A stretch of DNA of 64,000 nucleotides from Alphaproteobacteria bacterium (lineage in GTDB: Bacteria; Pseudomonadota; Alphaproteobacteria; Elsterales; Elsteraceae), in NCBI GenBank assembly GCA_013298565.1, contig JAAFIC010000001.1:62001-126000 (forward strand), read 5' to 3'. Shown piece by piece: positions 47,443 through 56,427 of this stretch. The notes under the pieces are model-generated. The model was not told the origin of the DNA and did no database searches. It worked only from the letters and a program-made list of their open reading frames with translations. Made by a program: the position numbers and the translations under genes. Position 1 is the first letter of the stretch, and every line of letters starts with the position of its first letter.

Positions 47443-48573
47443 TTAAATACACACAGCCCGCAGCGGCGCAAAACCGTTAAAGTTCACTGCCGAATAGGAG
47501 GTAGTGTAGGCACCCGTCGCCAGGATATTCACCTTGTCGCCAACTTTGAGGCCCACAGGCAGGCGGTATTCGGTCTTTTCGTACAGAATATCGGCGCTAT
47601 CGCACGTCGGCCCGGCCAGGATAACCGGCGCGGTTTCGTTGCCATCATGCGGAGTGGTGATATCGTACTTAATCGCTTCATCCATCGTTTCGGCGAGGCC
47701 GCCGAACTTACCGATGTCGAGATAGACCCAACGCTTGTCTTCGTCGTAATCCTTCTTCGAGATCAGCACCACTTCGGTCTGAATGATCCCGGCATCGCCG
47801 ACCATGGAGCGGCCCGGCTCGATGATGATTTCCGGGATGGCATTGCCGAAATGCTTCCGCATCGCCTGCATCACGCCTTCGGCATAGGCTTCCACCGGGC
47901 GAATATTAGCGCGGTATTTTGCCGGGAAACCCCCACCGATGTTGACCATTTTGAGATCAATATTGGATTTGGCAATCGCCATGAACATGGCAGCGGCACG
48001 GCCAATTGCCACGTCCCACTGGCTGATGTCGGTCTGCTGCGAGCCGACGTGGAAGGAGATGCCATAAGGCTCCAGCCCCATGTCGCGCGCCCGCACCAGC
48101 AGGTCAGCGGCCATTTCCGGCGCGCAGCCGAACTTGCGCGACAGCGGCCATTCGGCCCCACTGCACTCCATAAGGATACGGCAGAAGACTTTCGCGCCGG
48201 GGGCCGATTGAGCCAGTTTTTCAAGCTCGGCTTCCGAATCGAAGGCGAACAGGCGCACGCCTTTTTCGTAAGCGTAGGCAATATCGCGCTGCTTCTTAAT
48301 CGTGTTGCCGAAAGAAACATGGTCTGGGTTGGCCCCTTGGCCGAGGACCAGATCAATTTCGCCCCGGCTGGCCGTATCGAAGGAGGAGCCGAGACTGTTC
48401 AGCATTGTTATGACCGCAGGCTCTGGGTTGGCCTTCACAGCATAAAAGATACGCGCCAGCGGCAGCAGGCGGTTCATCGTGCGGTAATTCTCGGCGATCA
48501 CGTCCAGATCGACCACGAGACACGGGGTTTCCGGCTGGTTTTCAGCAAGATAGCGTTCGATCTTGGCAGTCAT
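47443..48573 (-). CDS. Ornithine/lysine decarboxylase (PLP fold III)
   Basis: 376 aa from the ATG at 48573 with GGAG 9 nt upstream. It decarboxylates ornithine to putrescine or lysine to cadaverine. Fold-III eukaryote-like ODC: PLP lysine in ARIFYAVKANPEPAVI, HVGSQQTD, GGGFPAKY, EPGRSMVGDAG and the cross-subunit Cys in LAGPTCDSADILYEK. It is the type found in alphaproteobacteria in place of the large fold-I enzyme, and it has a long structured leader with an upstream ORF. Confidence 0.95.
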   Translation of the reverse strand: MTAKIERYLAENQPETPCLVVDLDVIAENYRTMNRLLPLARIFYAVKANPEPAVITMLNSLGSSFDTASRGEIDLVLGQGANPDHVSFGNTIKKQRDIAYAYEKGVRLFAFDSEAELEKLAQSAPGAKVFCRILMECSGAEWPLSRKFGCAPEMAADLLVRARDMGLEPYGISFHVGSQQTDISQWDVAIGRAAAMFMAIAKSNIDLKMVNIGGGFPAKYRANIRPVEAYAEGVMQAMRKHFGNAIPEIIIEPGRSMVGDAGIIQTEVVLISKKDYDEDKRWVYLDIGKFGGLAETMDEAIKYDITTPHDGNETAPVILAGPTCDSADILYEKTEYRLPVGLKVGDKVNILATGAYTTSYSAVNFNGFAPLRAVCI

Positions 48574-48960
48574 GGCGACAAACTCCACACGTAAGGCGAA
48601 GACAGGGCTTCGCGTGGCCCCGGTTTCAACCGAGGTCCAAGAAATAAGGGAAGCTGATGAGGTTGCCCTTAACGAAGGGCAGTCAAAACAGCGGTAGCGA
48701 TGGAACGAGGGTAGGAAAAGGATCAGGGACTAGGCGTTTATAAGCCTTGTCCCCCACTTCTAGGGCCTAGGCTGAACGCAAGCCGCAAGCATCCTCGCCG
48801 CCGATTTTCGGGCGGTGAGCGTCTTACAAGAGATCAGGCGTAAACTAGTCATGGGCCACTATTCCCTTCGGCACCAGCAAGATTGCTAGAAGATCCAAAA
48901 GGACGCGGGTCCGTCGTTGCATAACCAACCCTGGGGTTACTTCCCAGTGGGCCATAGGCA
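48574..48960 (-). ncRNA. Structured mRNA leader of the decarboxylase gene, speF-motif candidate
   Basis: Within a 620-nt gene-poor stretch (48574-49195) the part nearer the decarboxylase is full of minus-strand hairpins: GCGAAG/CTTCGC (about 48602-48619), CCTCGGT/ACCGGGG (about 48620-48637), TGCCCTT/AAGGGCA (about 48664-48681), GGGAC-AGGC/GCCT-GTCCC (about 48725-48753) and further short stems beyond 48880. A 30-codon ORF sits inside. The alphaproteobacterial speF leader motif is known upstream of this gene type; the match is by position and style, not by a covariance search. Nothing coding is seen in 48961-49195. Confidence 0.55.
48760..48852 (-). CDS. Upstream ORF (leader peptide) in the decarboxylase leader
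   Basis: 30 codons plus TAG: MTSLRLISCKTLTARKSAAR at the start, ending LAACVQPRP (one Met-Leu between these parts). Rich in Arg, Lys, Ala and Ser. AAGGGAA lies about 11 nt before the ATG. The stop codon is followed after a few bases by the GGGAC..GTCCC hairpin, an arrangement suited to regulation by translation of a leader peptide. Real translation is inferred. Confidence 0.4.
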   Translation of the reverse strand: MTSLRLISCKTLTARKSAARMLAACVQPRP

Positions 48961-49195
48961 CGTGCGAGTGCGTCTGGGATTGCGTATGAGGCAAAATCCC
49001 TGCCCGCGCAAGTGAAATTTTTGCTGGGATTCCCGAGAGAAACGCAACGCTCTTATTCCTGCGGCACAGGGGACACAGTTCCTAAAAACTAGCACTCGCC
49101 GCAAATTGGCCAATAGACCCATTTTAACTTATTGATAATGCTAAAGCGGCTGGAGTTTCAAAATCCACGGTTTCGCTTGTTCTAAAGGCCGCCCC

Positions 49196-49510
49196 ATGAT
49201 TCGCCATATCGTTCTCATCCGCTTTCAACCCACGATGAGCGAGGCTGAGATTGCCGCCTTGTTTGCTAAGCTTGGGCAGATCAGCGCCCGCGTGCCTGGT
49301 ATTCTCGGCATAACCGCCGGGCGCAGCGAAAGCCCCGAGAAAATCGAGCGCGGCTATCACCACGGATTCGTCGTCGATTTCGCCGATTGGGGCGCGCTCG
49401 CGGCCTATCAAACCCATCCCGATCACCAGCGCCTTGGGGCGAAACTCGTCGAACATGCCGTCGGCGGTCTCGATGGTATTCTCGTGTTCGATCTTCCCGT
49501 ATCCCTCTGA
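49196..49510 (+). CDS. Dabb-family (stress-responsive alpha/beta barrel) protein
   Basis: 104 aa ferredoxin-like dimeric barrel. Begins MIRHIVLIRFQPTMSEAEIA and includes GKLGQ-like helix, VPGILGITAGRSESP, GYHHGFVVDFADWGALAAYQ and THPDHQRLGAKLVEH, the classic Dabb order. Upstream AAAGG. The function of bacterial members is not established. The glycerate kinase gene follows after 18 nt, so the two may be co-transcribed. Confidence 0.92.
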   Translation: MIRHIVLIRFQPTMSEAEIAALFAKLGQISARVPGILGITAGRSESPEKIERGYHHGFVVDFADWGALAAYQTHPDHQRLGAKLVEHAVGGLDGILVFDLPVSL

Positions 49511-49528
49511 TTGCTTGAGAGAAGCCTT

Positions 49529-50839
49529 ATGTCCACCCTAGTGCTGCCCGCCAGTGGCGGCGCGCTGACGCCCTTCACCCTCCCCCCCCGCGCCAGTCTC
49601 CGAAGCCTGTTCGATGTGGCGGTTGCGGCGGCGCAGCCTACTCAAGCGCTTGCGGCGGCGTTGCCGCTCCCCCCCAAAGGCCGCACACTTGTTGTCGGTG
49701 CGGGGAAGGCTGCGGCTGAAATGGCGTCGGCCTTGGAAGGCTTGTGGCCGGGGCCGCTCTCGGGCCTCGTCATCACCCGCTACGGTCATGGCGCGGCAAC
49801 GCGGCAGATTGAGGTTCTTGAAGCCGCGCACCCGGTTCCTGATACTGCCGGGCAGGCTGCGACGCAGCGGTTGCTGGAGTGTGTGGCCACGGCAGGGCCG
49901 GACGATCTTATTCTGGCGCTGATTTCGGGCGGCGGGTCGGCCCTTCTCGCCCTTCCACCACCGGGGGTTCCGTTGGAGGATGTTCAGGCGCTCTATCGGG
50001 CTTTACTGGCATCGGGGGCGGATATTGCTCAGATGAACAGGGTTCGCAAGCATGTCTCGGGCATTCTTGGCGGGCGCTTGGCGGTCGCGGCCCCTCACAC
50101 GCCGATGGTGAGCCTATTGATTTCCGATGTTCCGGGCGACGATCCGGGGGTTATCGCCTCCGGCCCCACCGTCCCCGATAGGTCGGATCGGGCTGAAGCT
50201 CAGGCAATTCTTGCGGCTTATGGAATTGATCCCGGCCCAGCGCTGCGGGCGTGGTTGGCCTCGCCCGCTGCCGATACGCCCGCGCCGGATCATCCGGCTT
50301 TTGCCAATAAGCGTGTTCAGGTCATCGCCAGCCCGCAACAAAGCCTTCGCGCGGCAGCGGCGCACGCCGAAGCGCTCGGCTTTTCAGTGCTCATGCTCGG
50401 CGATTCGATTGAGGGGGAGGCGCGCGAGGTTGCCAAAGTTCATGCTGGCATTGCCCGGTCCATCCGGCAGCATGGCATTCCGGTAAAACCCCCTTGCGTT
50501 CTGCTCTCCGGCGGCGAAACCACCGTAACCCTGCGCGCCAAGGGTGGGCGCGGCGGGCGGAATGCTGAATTTGCCCTCGGCCTCGCGCACGCCTTGAACG
50601 GTATGGACGGCGTTTATGCCCTTGCCGCCGATACCGATGGAATCGACGGTACGGAGGATAATGCCGGCGCCTTCGTTACCCCGGACACGCTGATCCGGGC
50701 TAAACGCTTGGCTTTTTCCGCACCAGAGTATCTTGCGCGCAACGACAGCCACCGCTTTTTTCAGGCGCTGGACGATCTTCTTATCACGGGGCCGACCCGC
50801 ACGAATGTGAATGACTTTCGAGTGCTTTTGCTATTGTAA
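49529..50839 (+). CDS. Glycerate 2-kinase (MOFRL family, GckA/TtuD-like)
   Basis: 436 aa from the ATG at 49529 with GAGAG upstream; an in-frame TTG at 49511 is less likely. It phosphorylates D-glycerate. N-terminal DUF4147 domain (VVGAGKAAAEMASALEG, LILALISGGGSALLALPPPG, NRVRKHVSGILGGRLAVAAP, LLISDVPGDDPGVIASGPT) and C-terminal MOFRL domain (LLSGGETTVTLRAKGGRGGR, ADTDGIDGTEDNAGAFV). Typical length. No hydroxypyruvate reductase is adjacent. Confidence 0.95.
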   Translation: MSTLVLPASGGALTPFTLPPRASLRSLFDVAVAAAQPTQALAAALPLPPKGRTLVVGAGKAAAEMASALEGLWPGPLSGLVITRYGHGAATRQIEVLEAAHPVPDTAGQAATQRLLECVATAGPDDLILALISGGGSALLALPPPGVPLEDVQALYRALLASGADIAQMNRVRKHVSGILGGRLAVAAPHTPMVSLLISDVPGDDPGVIASGPTVPDRSDRAEAQAILAAYGIDPGPALRAWLASPAADTPAPDHPAFANKRVQVIASPQQSLRAAAAHAEALGFSVLMLGDSIEGEAREVAKVHAGIARSIRQHGIPVKPPCVLLSGGETTVTLRAKGGRGGRNAEFALGLAHALNGMDGVYALAADTDGIDGTEDNAGAFVTPDTLIRAKRLAFSAPEYLARNDSHRFFQALDDLLITGPTRTNVNDFRVLLLL

Positions 50840-50880
50840 ACAGGTTTTATCATGCGGGAGCCTTCGCGCGCCGGGCTATC

Positions 50881-50910
50881 AAGCCAAGCACGGGCAAGCC
50901 AAGCACGGGC
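50881..50910. repeat. 15-bp tandem duplication
   Basis: AAGCCAAGCACGGGC occurs twice head to tail in the intergenic region between the glycerate kinase and aminopeptidase genes. Probably a simple slippage duplication. Confidence 0.8.
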
Positions 50911-51059
50911 AAAATTTTCACCGAGCGTTGCGCCTTGCGCGGCAGAGTCGCCCGGAGTTTCTGAGCAGAGCGTGAGGGATTATGCCCTAATCAGCCTTCC
51001 GTTTCGCGCACAACCGCTCTAGCCTGTTCGCTATGAAAATCCTTTCCAGGAGAAGCGCT

Positions 51060-53078
51060 GTGTCGGAGTGTCGGGCGGTGTATCAGGGCGATGAGGCGTT
51101 GGCGGGGCTTTTAGCACAGCAGGGCGGGCCGGACGTGGCGACAGTGAAGGCCCTGGTCGCGGGGCTGGCCAGTGCATCGGTGGATAGCTCTGATACAGAC
51201 TGGCCGCGCCTTGTGATCGAGACTCCCTCTTCGGCGCTGGTGGCGCAGTTGACAGCATTGAGGGCGGAAACCCGCGCCAACCTGCCAAAAGCCATGCCGC
51301 TCGCCGAGCGTGTTCCGGCCTTACGCGCCTTAATGGCGCAAACGGGCATCGACGGGTTCCTGGTGCCGCGCGCCGACGAGCATCAAGGCGACTCGCTGGC
51401 ACCCCATGCCGAACGCCTGCCGTGGCTTACGGGTTTCACTGGGTCCGCCGGGATTGCCGTCGTGCTGACGGATCGCGCCGCCCTGTTTGTCGATGGTCGT
51501 TATACCGAACAGGCGCGCGACCAAACCGATGGTGCCGTGTTCGAGCCGTGCCACCTAACGCAAACCCCGCCGAGCGCGTGGCTGCAAACAGCGGCCCAAC
51601 CGGGCCAACGCATTGCCTTCGATCCGTGGCTGCACGCGCTAGAGATGATCGAAAAGCTCGCCGATAGCTTGGCGGAGGCGGGTATCACGTTGGTGCCGGT
51701 CGAGCCTAACCCCATTGATATGATCTGGGACGACGCGCAACCGCCGGTGCCGTTGGGGCCAGTGCGGGTTCACCCGGACGCGCGCGCGGGCCGGTCTTCT
51801 GCCGAAAAGCGCGGCGCGCTTGCCGCCGATTTGCAGAAGCAGACCGTCGCGGCGACAGTGATGACCACGCCGGAAAGCATTGCCTGGCTGCTGAACATTC
51901 GCGGCGCGGACGTGCCGAATAAGCCGGTAGCGCAGAGCTTTGCGCTGGCTCACGCCGATGGCACCGTCGATTGGTTCATAGATGCGCGCAAGCTGCTGCC
52001 AGGGGTAGCGGCGCATCTCGGGAATGCTGTGCGCGTGCGCGATCCATTGGAATTTGTCGAAGCCTTGCGCGGTTTCCACGGCCAGCGCGTGCTGCTCAAT
52101 GCCGCCGCGTGCGCCTGGGGCATCGCCGAAACCCTGGCCAAGACAGGGGCAACCGTCGTGCGCGGGGCCGATCCTGTCGCCCTTCCCCGCGCCCGCAAAA
52201 CCGATGCGGAGTTGAACGGCACGCGGGAAGCGCATTTGCGCGACGGGGCGGCAGTGATCCGCTTTCTCGCCTGGGTCAGTCGCGAGGCGCTCTCCGGCAC
52301 CCTCACCGAAATCGCGGCTGCCGACCGGCTGGAAGCCTTCCGCCGCGACACAGGGGTGCTGCGGGGCCTCAGCTTTGGCTCCATCTCCGCCGCCGGGCCG
52401 AACGCCGCCCTGCCGCATTATCGCCCGACACCGGACGCGCAACGGACGCTGACACTAGGGGAAATCTATCTCATTGATAGCGGCGGTCAGTACGAAGACG
52501 GCACGACGGATATTACCCGCACGCTGGCTATCGGCACGCCCACGGCCCTCATGCGCCGCCACTATACCCTCGTGCTGAAGGGCCATATCGCTATCGCCAC
52601 GCTACGGTTTCCAACGGGAACCACCGGCGGGCATATTGATGCGCTGGCGCGGCAGTTCCTGTGGGCCGATGGGTTGGATTACGATCACGGTACGGGCCAC
52701 GGCGTCGGCTCCTATCTTTCGGTTCACGAAGGGCCGCAGAGCATCTCCAAAACCGGCACGGCAGCAGCGCTGATGCCGGGGATGATCCTCTCCAACGAAC
52801 CCGGTTACTACAAGCCGGGGGCCTATGGCATTCGCTGCGAAAATCTGGTGATCGTCCGCACCCTCGATCTGCCAGGGGCCGAGCGTGCGATGATGGGGTT
52901 TGAAACCCTCACCTTCGCCCCCTGGGACCGCAGCTTGATCGAGACCGACCTGCTCACCCCAGCAGAACGCGCCTGGATCGACGGCTACCATGCCGAGGTT
53001 CGCGCCAAAATGGCCCCGCGCCTCGATGGCGATGCGGCGGTATGGTTGGAGGCGGCGACGGCGGCGTTGTTAGGGTGA
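51060..53078 (+). CDS. Aminopeptidase P family Xaa-Pro aminopeptidase (M24B)
   Basis: 672 aa from the GTG at 51060, chosen because AGGAG lies 7 nt upstream; the ATG 27 nt earlier has none. Removes N-terminal residues preceding proline. Two creatinase N-terminal-like domains, then the pita-bread M24 domain with all metal ligands: LIDSGGQYEDGTTDITRT (D, D), HGTGHGVGSYLSVHEGP (H), LSNEPGYYKPG (E) and RCENLVIV (E). The first about 70 residues (before LPKAMPLAERVPAL) are extra compared with most members and contain no clear domain. Confidence 0.94.
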   Translation: MSECRAVYQGDEALAGLLAQQGGPDVATVKALVAGLASASVDSSDTDWPRLVIETPSSALVAQLTALRAETRANLPKAMPLAERVPALRALMAQTGIDGFLVPRADEHQGDSLAPHAERLPWLTGFTGSAGIAVVLTDRAALFVDGRYTEQARDQTDGAVFEPCHLTQTPPSAWLQTAAQPGQRIAFDPWLHALEMIEKLADSLAEAGITLVPVEPNPIDMIWDDAQPPVPLGPVRVHPDARAGRSSAEKRGALAADLQKQTVAATVMTTPESIAWLLNIRGADVPNKPVAQSFALAHADGTVDWFIDARKLLPGVAAHLGNAVRVRDPLEFVEALRGFHGQRVLLNAAACAWGIAETLAKTGATVVRGADPVALPRARKTDAELNGTREAHLRDGAAVIRFLAWVSREALSGTLTEIAAADRLEAFRRDTGVLRGLSFGSISAAGPNAALPHYRPTPDAQRTLTLGEIYLIDSGGQYEDGTTDITRTLAIGTPTALMRRHYTLVLKGHIAIATLRFPTGTTGGHIDALARQFLWADGLDYDHGTGHGVGSYLSVHEGPQSISKTGTAAALMPGMILSNEPGYYKPGAYGIRCENLVIVRTLDLPGAERAMMGFETLTFAPWDRSLIETDLLTPAERAWIDGYHAEVRAKMAPRLDGDAAVWLEAATAALLG

Positions 53079-53105
53079 GGGCAGGGGTTCTACCCCTGCA
53101 CCCCG

Positions 53106-53241
53106 CTCAAGGGGCTACCGCCCCTTGAGAATCCGGAGGGACTATTCATCAAAGCGTGCCGACGCTCCGGTCAAACCAAGAAATTGAATGGGATTGCCAA
53201 GGGATAAATCCCTTGGCCGGGGTTCAGGGGCAGCGCCCCTG
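53106..53241. repeat. Cluster of three intergenic hairpins
   Basis: Three perfect inverted repeats in 136 nt: CTCAAGGGGC/GCCCCTTGAG (53106-53129), GCCAAGGGAT/ATCCCTTGGC (53196-53217) and CAGGGGC/GCCCCTG (53225-53241). None has a T tract. The style is that of REP-like intergenic palindromes rather than terminators. Confidence 0.65.
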
Positions 53242-53265
53242 ACATCCTTCCCGAAGGACATAAGA

Positions 53266-54093
53266 ATGCTCGAATTTTTAACGCTGGACGGTCTCACGCC
53301 GACGGTTCTGCTGGTTTTGTTTTTCGTCGCCGTGCTCGCTGGGTTCGTCGATTCCATTGCGGGGGGCGGCGGGTTGCTGGTTATTCCGACACTGTTCGCC
53401 GTTGGGCTATCTCCGGCGCAGGTGTTTGGCACGTCGAAGCTGGGGGCCTGTTTTGGTAGTTTTTCGGCGAGCCTGACGTTCATCCGGCGCGGCGAAGTGC
53501 AGGTGCGGCCTATGTTGGGGATCATCGCCGCCACTTTTATCGGCTCCGTGCTAGGGGCGCTCACGCTGCAAGTGATCGACGCGGGGATTTTGCGCGATCT
53601 CATCCCGTTTCTGCTGATTACGATTGCGCTCTATATGCTGCTGGCCAAGAACGCCGGGGCGTTTGAAACCCATCGGCGGTTGGGGGAAGTCGCCTTTGCG
53701 CTGATTTTCGGGATTGGTCTCGGGTTTTACGATGGGTTCTTTGGCCCTGGCACGGGTTCTTTTTGGGCGCTCGCGTATGTTACCTTGGCGGGATATACGC
53801 TGCGGCGGGCGACAGGCCACGCCAAGATCGTGAATTTCACCAGCAATATCGCCGCCTTCCTTGTGCTGGCGGCAGGCGGGCATGTGTTGTGGGGCCTTGG
53901 GCTGGTGATGGCGGCGGGGCAGTTCATCGGCGCGCGGTTCGGGGCGACGCTCGTTCTGTCCAAAGGCGCGACGCTGGTGCGGCCCATGCTGGTGGTCATG
54001 TCGTTGGCGATCACGGCGCGGCTCTTGACGCAAGACCCGGAGCACCCCCTAAGCCGGGTGGGGATTGCGGTCTGGCGTGGATTATTCGGGTAA
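53266..54093 (+). CDS. TSUP (TauE/SafE) family permease
   Basis: 275 aa from the ATG at 53266 with GAAGGA upstream; a longer in-frame start would run through the hairpin cluster. About eight TM helices in two halves. Family marks: ADSI-like FVDSIAGGGGLLVIPTLFAV and GFYDGFFGPGTGSFWALAYV, the two pseudo-symmetric G-x-x-x-G-G-G-x-G loops, and LVMAAGQFIGARFGATLVLS. Members export or import sulfite, sulfoacetate or related anions; substrate unknown. Confidence 0.95.
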   Translation: MLEFLTLDGLTPTVLLVLFFVAVLAGFVDSIAGGGGLLVIPTLFAVGLSPAQVFGTSKLGACFGSFSASLTFIRRGEVQVRPMLGIIAATFIGSVLGALTLQVIDAGILRDLIPFLLITIALYMLLAKNAGAFETHRRLGEVAFALIFGIGLGFYDGFFGPGTGSFWALAYVTLAGYTLRRATGHAKIVNFTSNIAAFLVLAAGGHVLWGLGLVMAAGQFIGARFGATLVLSKGATLVRPMLVVMSLAITARLLTQDPEHPLSRVGIAVWRGLFG

Positions 54094-54121
54094 AGGGGGC
54101 CGCTTAAGCCCCCTTCCGCCC

Positions 54122-55246
54122 CTATTTAACTAAATCGACGACACACGCCGAAATCATATCGGCCCCTAAGCGGCGGGAGCGGGCAGGCGACCAACCGTAG
54201 AGCGGATCGGGGCGATTGGCGTTGTCCTTGAACGGCATTTCCAAAGTGAGCGCGAGGCAGCCCAAATTCCGCGTCGCCCAGTGAGACAAGAGGCGCGGAT
54301 TGTTCGGTCCGCCCAAGGTGGAACTATGTTCGGTTTGGAAATCGCCACTGGCCTCCATCAGCGCGCGCTCGAACTTAGCGCGGCGGTCCAGCAGCGGCGC
54401 GGGCATATCGGCGGGAATGAAGTGGACGTAGGGGAGCGCTTCGTCGCCGTGTAAATCGAGAAGTTGCCCCGCGCCTGTTGCTTCAAGAGCCGTGCGAACG
54501 GCCAGGACTTCCGGGCTATATTCCGGCGTCGCCCGGTCCCATTCCCGGTTCAGGTTTGCGCCCGCAAAATTAGTCCGCAGATTGCCCCGGCGGCTGCCAT
54601 CCGGGTTGATGTCCGGCACGATATGCACATCGACGGCGCGCAAGAGCGCTTGGGCCGCGCTATCGGTAGGGTCGAGCAAGCGCGCAAGGAACCCTTCCAG
54701 GAAATAGCCGCTCATGGTTTCGCCGGGGTGCTGGCGCGCCACCAGCCACAGCGGCGGACGCCCCGCCGTAGTGCGCGGGTCTTTCACCGTCAGCCGTTGT
54801 ATCGCCGCCCCTTCAAGCGATAGGCCCAATACATCGACCGACACGCGCGGGTCGCGCGCGGCAGTGCCGATCAGCGCTTGCGTGTCTTCTGCCGAATAGG
54901 GGGCGAAATAGGCGTAGGCGGTTACATCGGTCGTCGGCGTGTGGCGGATCGTGAGCGTGCTGCCATCAAAGCTGGTCTCCGTCCGCCGCCAATCCTGCCC
55001 ATCGGCGGAAACACAGGCGCGATACTCCAGCCAGCCTTTCGGGAAGGCCGCCGTATCAACCCCGCGAATATGCAGCACCTGTTCCAAGCCGCGCGGGGCA
55101 TAGACGCGAAAATAGAACCATTGAGCAAACTCCGACGCATTATCGGGCCGCAAGCGCAACTCGATCCCGCGCACATCCGCTGCCGAGACAAGGCTGATCG
55201 CCCCGCCGTGAAAGTTACTGTCGATAAAGGCCGAAACGGGGGCCAT
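54122..55246 (-). CDS. M14-type cytosolic metallocarboxypeptidase (AGBL/CCP-like)
   Basis: 374 aa. An N-terminal beta-sandwich (FIDSNFHGGAISLVSAADVR, FYFRVYAPRG) precedes the peptidase domain. Zinc ligands: ARQHPGETMSGYF (H, E) and the later His in LLDLHGDEALPYVHF; substrate residues in PDINPDGSRRGNLRTNFAGA and NLNREW; the catalytic Glu probably in LTLEMPFKDN. Eukaryotic relatives trim glutamate from tubulin; the bacterial substrates are unknown. AGGAG lies 7 nt before the ATG. Tail to tail with the TSUP gene. Confidence 0.92.
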   Translation of the reverse strand: MAPVSAFIDSNFHGGAISLVSAADVRGIELRLRPDNASEFAQWFYFRVYAPRGLEQVLHIRGVDTAAFPKGWLEYRACVSADGQDWRRTETSFDGSTLTIRHTPTTDVTAYAYFAPYSAEDTQALIGTAARDPRVSVDVLGLSLEGAAIQRLTVKDPRTTAGRPPLWLVARQHPGETMSGYFLEGFLARLLDPTDSAAQALLRAVDVHIVPDINPDGSRRGNLRTNFAGANLNREWDRATPEYSPEVLAVRTALEATGAGQLLDLHGDEALPYVHFIPADMPAPLLDRRAKFERALMEASGDFQTEHSSTLGGPNNPRLLSHWATRNLGCLALTLEMPFKDNANRPDPLYGWSPARSRRLGADMISACVVDLVK

Positions 55247-55279
55247 GCGCTCACTCCTAAGCGGGATTAGATGGTATCG

Positions 55280-56218
55280 TTAGGCTTCTGGCCGATCCAG
55301 CGAGACCATCAACTCCCGCCACTCGCGTTTGCCGAGGCCGCTTGCCTCCTGCGTGACCGCTTCCCCCGCCAGCAAGCGCTTGACCACGGCCATCATGCCA
55401 GCGGACAGCGACACGGCACCCAAACGGTAATCGGCGAACGCCTCGTAACAGCCAGGCACCCAGGCTTTTACGCTGTCCAACATCGCTTCGGCATACACGC
55501 GAATTTCATATTGCGCATGGGCATCGGCGCGCAAAGACAGGAAATGCAGTAGATTGTGCAGATCGGTTTTCCAGTACCATTGTGTATAGGTATTGAGCGT
55601 AAGGTTCATGCGCGCAAGTTCGCGGGCGAGGCCGGGGCGCTCGGGATCGTGATCCGCTGCCTCTTCCTCGTTCAGCATCCAGGCGTAATTGCGGTAGGTA
55701 CGTTCGGCATCGTCGCGCAGCAGATCGAGCACGAGGGCCGCTTGATCGGTTCCCAGACTATCCCCGCGCCCTTGGCGGTTCTGGGCCGATTGCGCCGCTA
55801 AATCCTCGGGCCGGGGCAGATAGAACTCCTGGTCGAGAATGGAATAGCGCGCCGAAATTTCATTCACGTTGGCCGTGCGGTGCCGGATCCACTGGCGGGC
55901 GACGAAAATCGGCAACTTCACATGATATTTAATCTCGCACATCTCGAACGGCGTCGAATGGCGGTGGCGCATGAGGTACTTAATCAGCGCCTTATCTTCC
56001 GACACTTTCCGCGTGCCGCGCCCATAGGAAACGCGGGCGGCCTGCACGACAGCGGCATCATCGCCCATATAATCGATCACGCGCACGAAGCCGTGATCCA
56101 GCACGGGCAGGGCGGTAAACAGCATCTCTTCCAGCGCCGGAACCGTGGCCCGGCGGGTTTCAGTGCGGGCGGCGCGGGCGATTTCAATCTCGGCCTGTTG
56201 GGCCTGGGACAGCGGCAT
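55280..56218 (-). CDS. thyX: FAD-dependent thymidylate synthase
   Basis: 312 aa. It makes dTMP from dUMP with methylene-THF, FADH2 and NADPH. The ThyX motif reads [15 protein letters not shown]; the position usually given as Ser after RHRxx is Asn here, a variant I believe is common in alphaproteobacteria. Also [37 protein letters not shown], and [17 protein letters not shown]. It stands alone. Confidence 0.97.
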   Translation of the reverse strand: MPLSQAQQAEIEIARAARTETRRATVPALEEMLFTALPVLDHGFVRVIDYMGDDAAVVQAARVSYGRGTRKVSEDKALIKYLMRHRHSTPFEMCEIKYHVKLPIFVARQWIRHRTANVNEISARYSILDQEFYLPRPEDLAAQSAQNRQGRGDSLGTDQAALVLDLLRDDAERTYRNYAWMLNEEEAADHDPERPGLARELARMNLTLNTYTQWYWKTDLHNLLHFLSLRADAHAQYEIRVYAEAMLDSVKAWVPGCYEAFADYRLGAVSLSAGMMAVVKRLLAGEAVTQEASGLGKREWRELMVSLDRPEA

Positions 56219-56325
56219 AGCAAACTACCTTTACACAATCACGGCGCTCGGTGCGCCTAAACAGATGGGCGGCACGGTAGCGTGCGGAAAGGGGGGCAGC
56301 AAGGGAGGGCGTTTTTTTGGAAGCG

Positions 56326-56383
56326 TCTCAGTTTGAAATTTGATGTGACGGATTACTCTGTCACATCAAATTTCAAACTGAGA
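56326..56383. repeat. 24-bp perfect palindrome with 10-nt loop
   Basis: Left arm TCTCAGTTTGAAATTTGATG TGAC at 56326-56349 and its exact complement at 56360-56383. No T tract on either side, and the arms are far more AT-rich than the neighbourhood. It lies between thyX and the toxin-antitoxin-like pair. Confidence 0.9.
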
Positions 56384-56427
56384 TACCATCCAAGGCTCTA
56401 GCAATATTATTTAAAGGCACCCCCCTC

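Noticed and set aside
48937-49122. 61-codon minus-strand frame upstream of the decarboxylase leader
   Set aside because: No ribosome-binding site, unusual composition, lies where a promoter or leader is expected.
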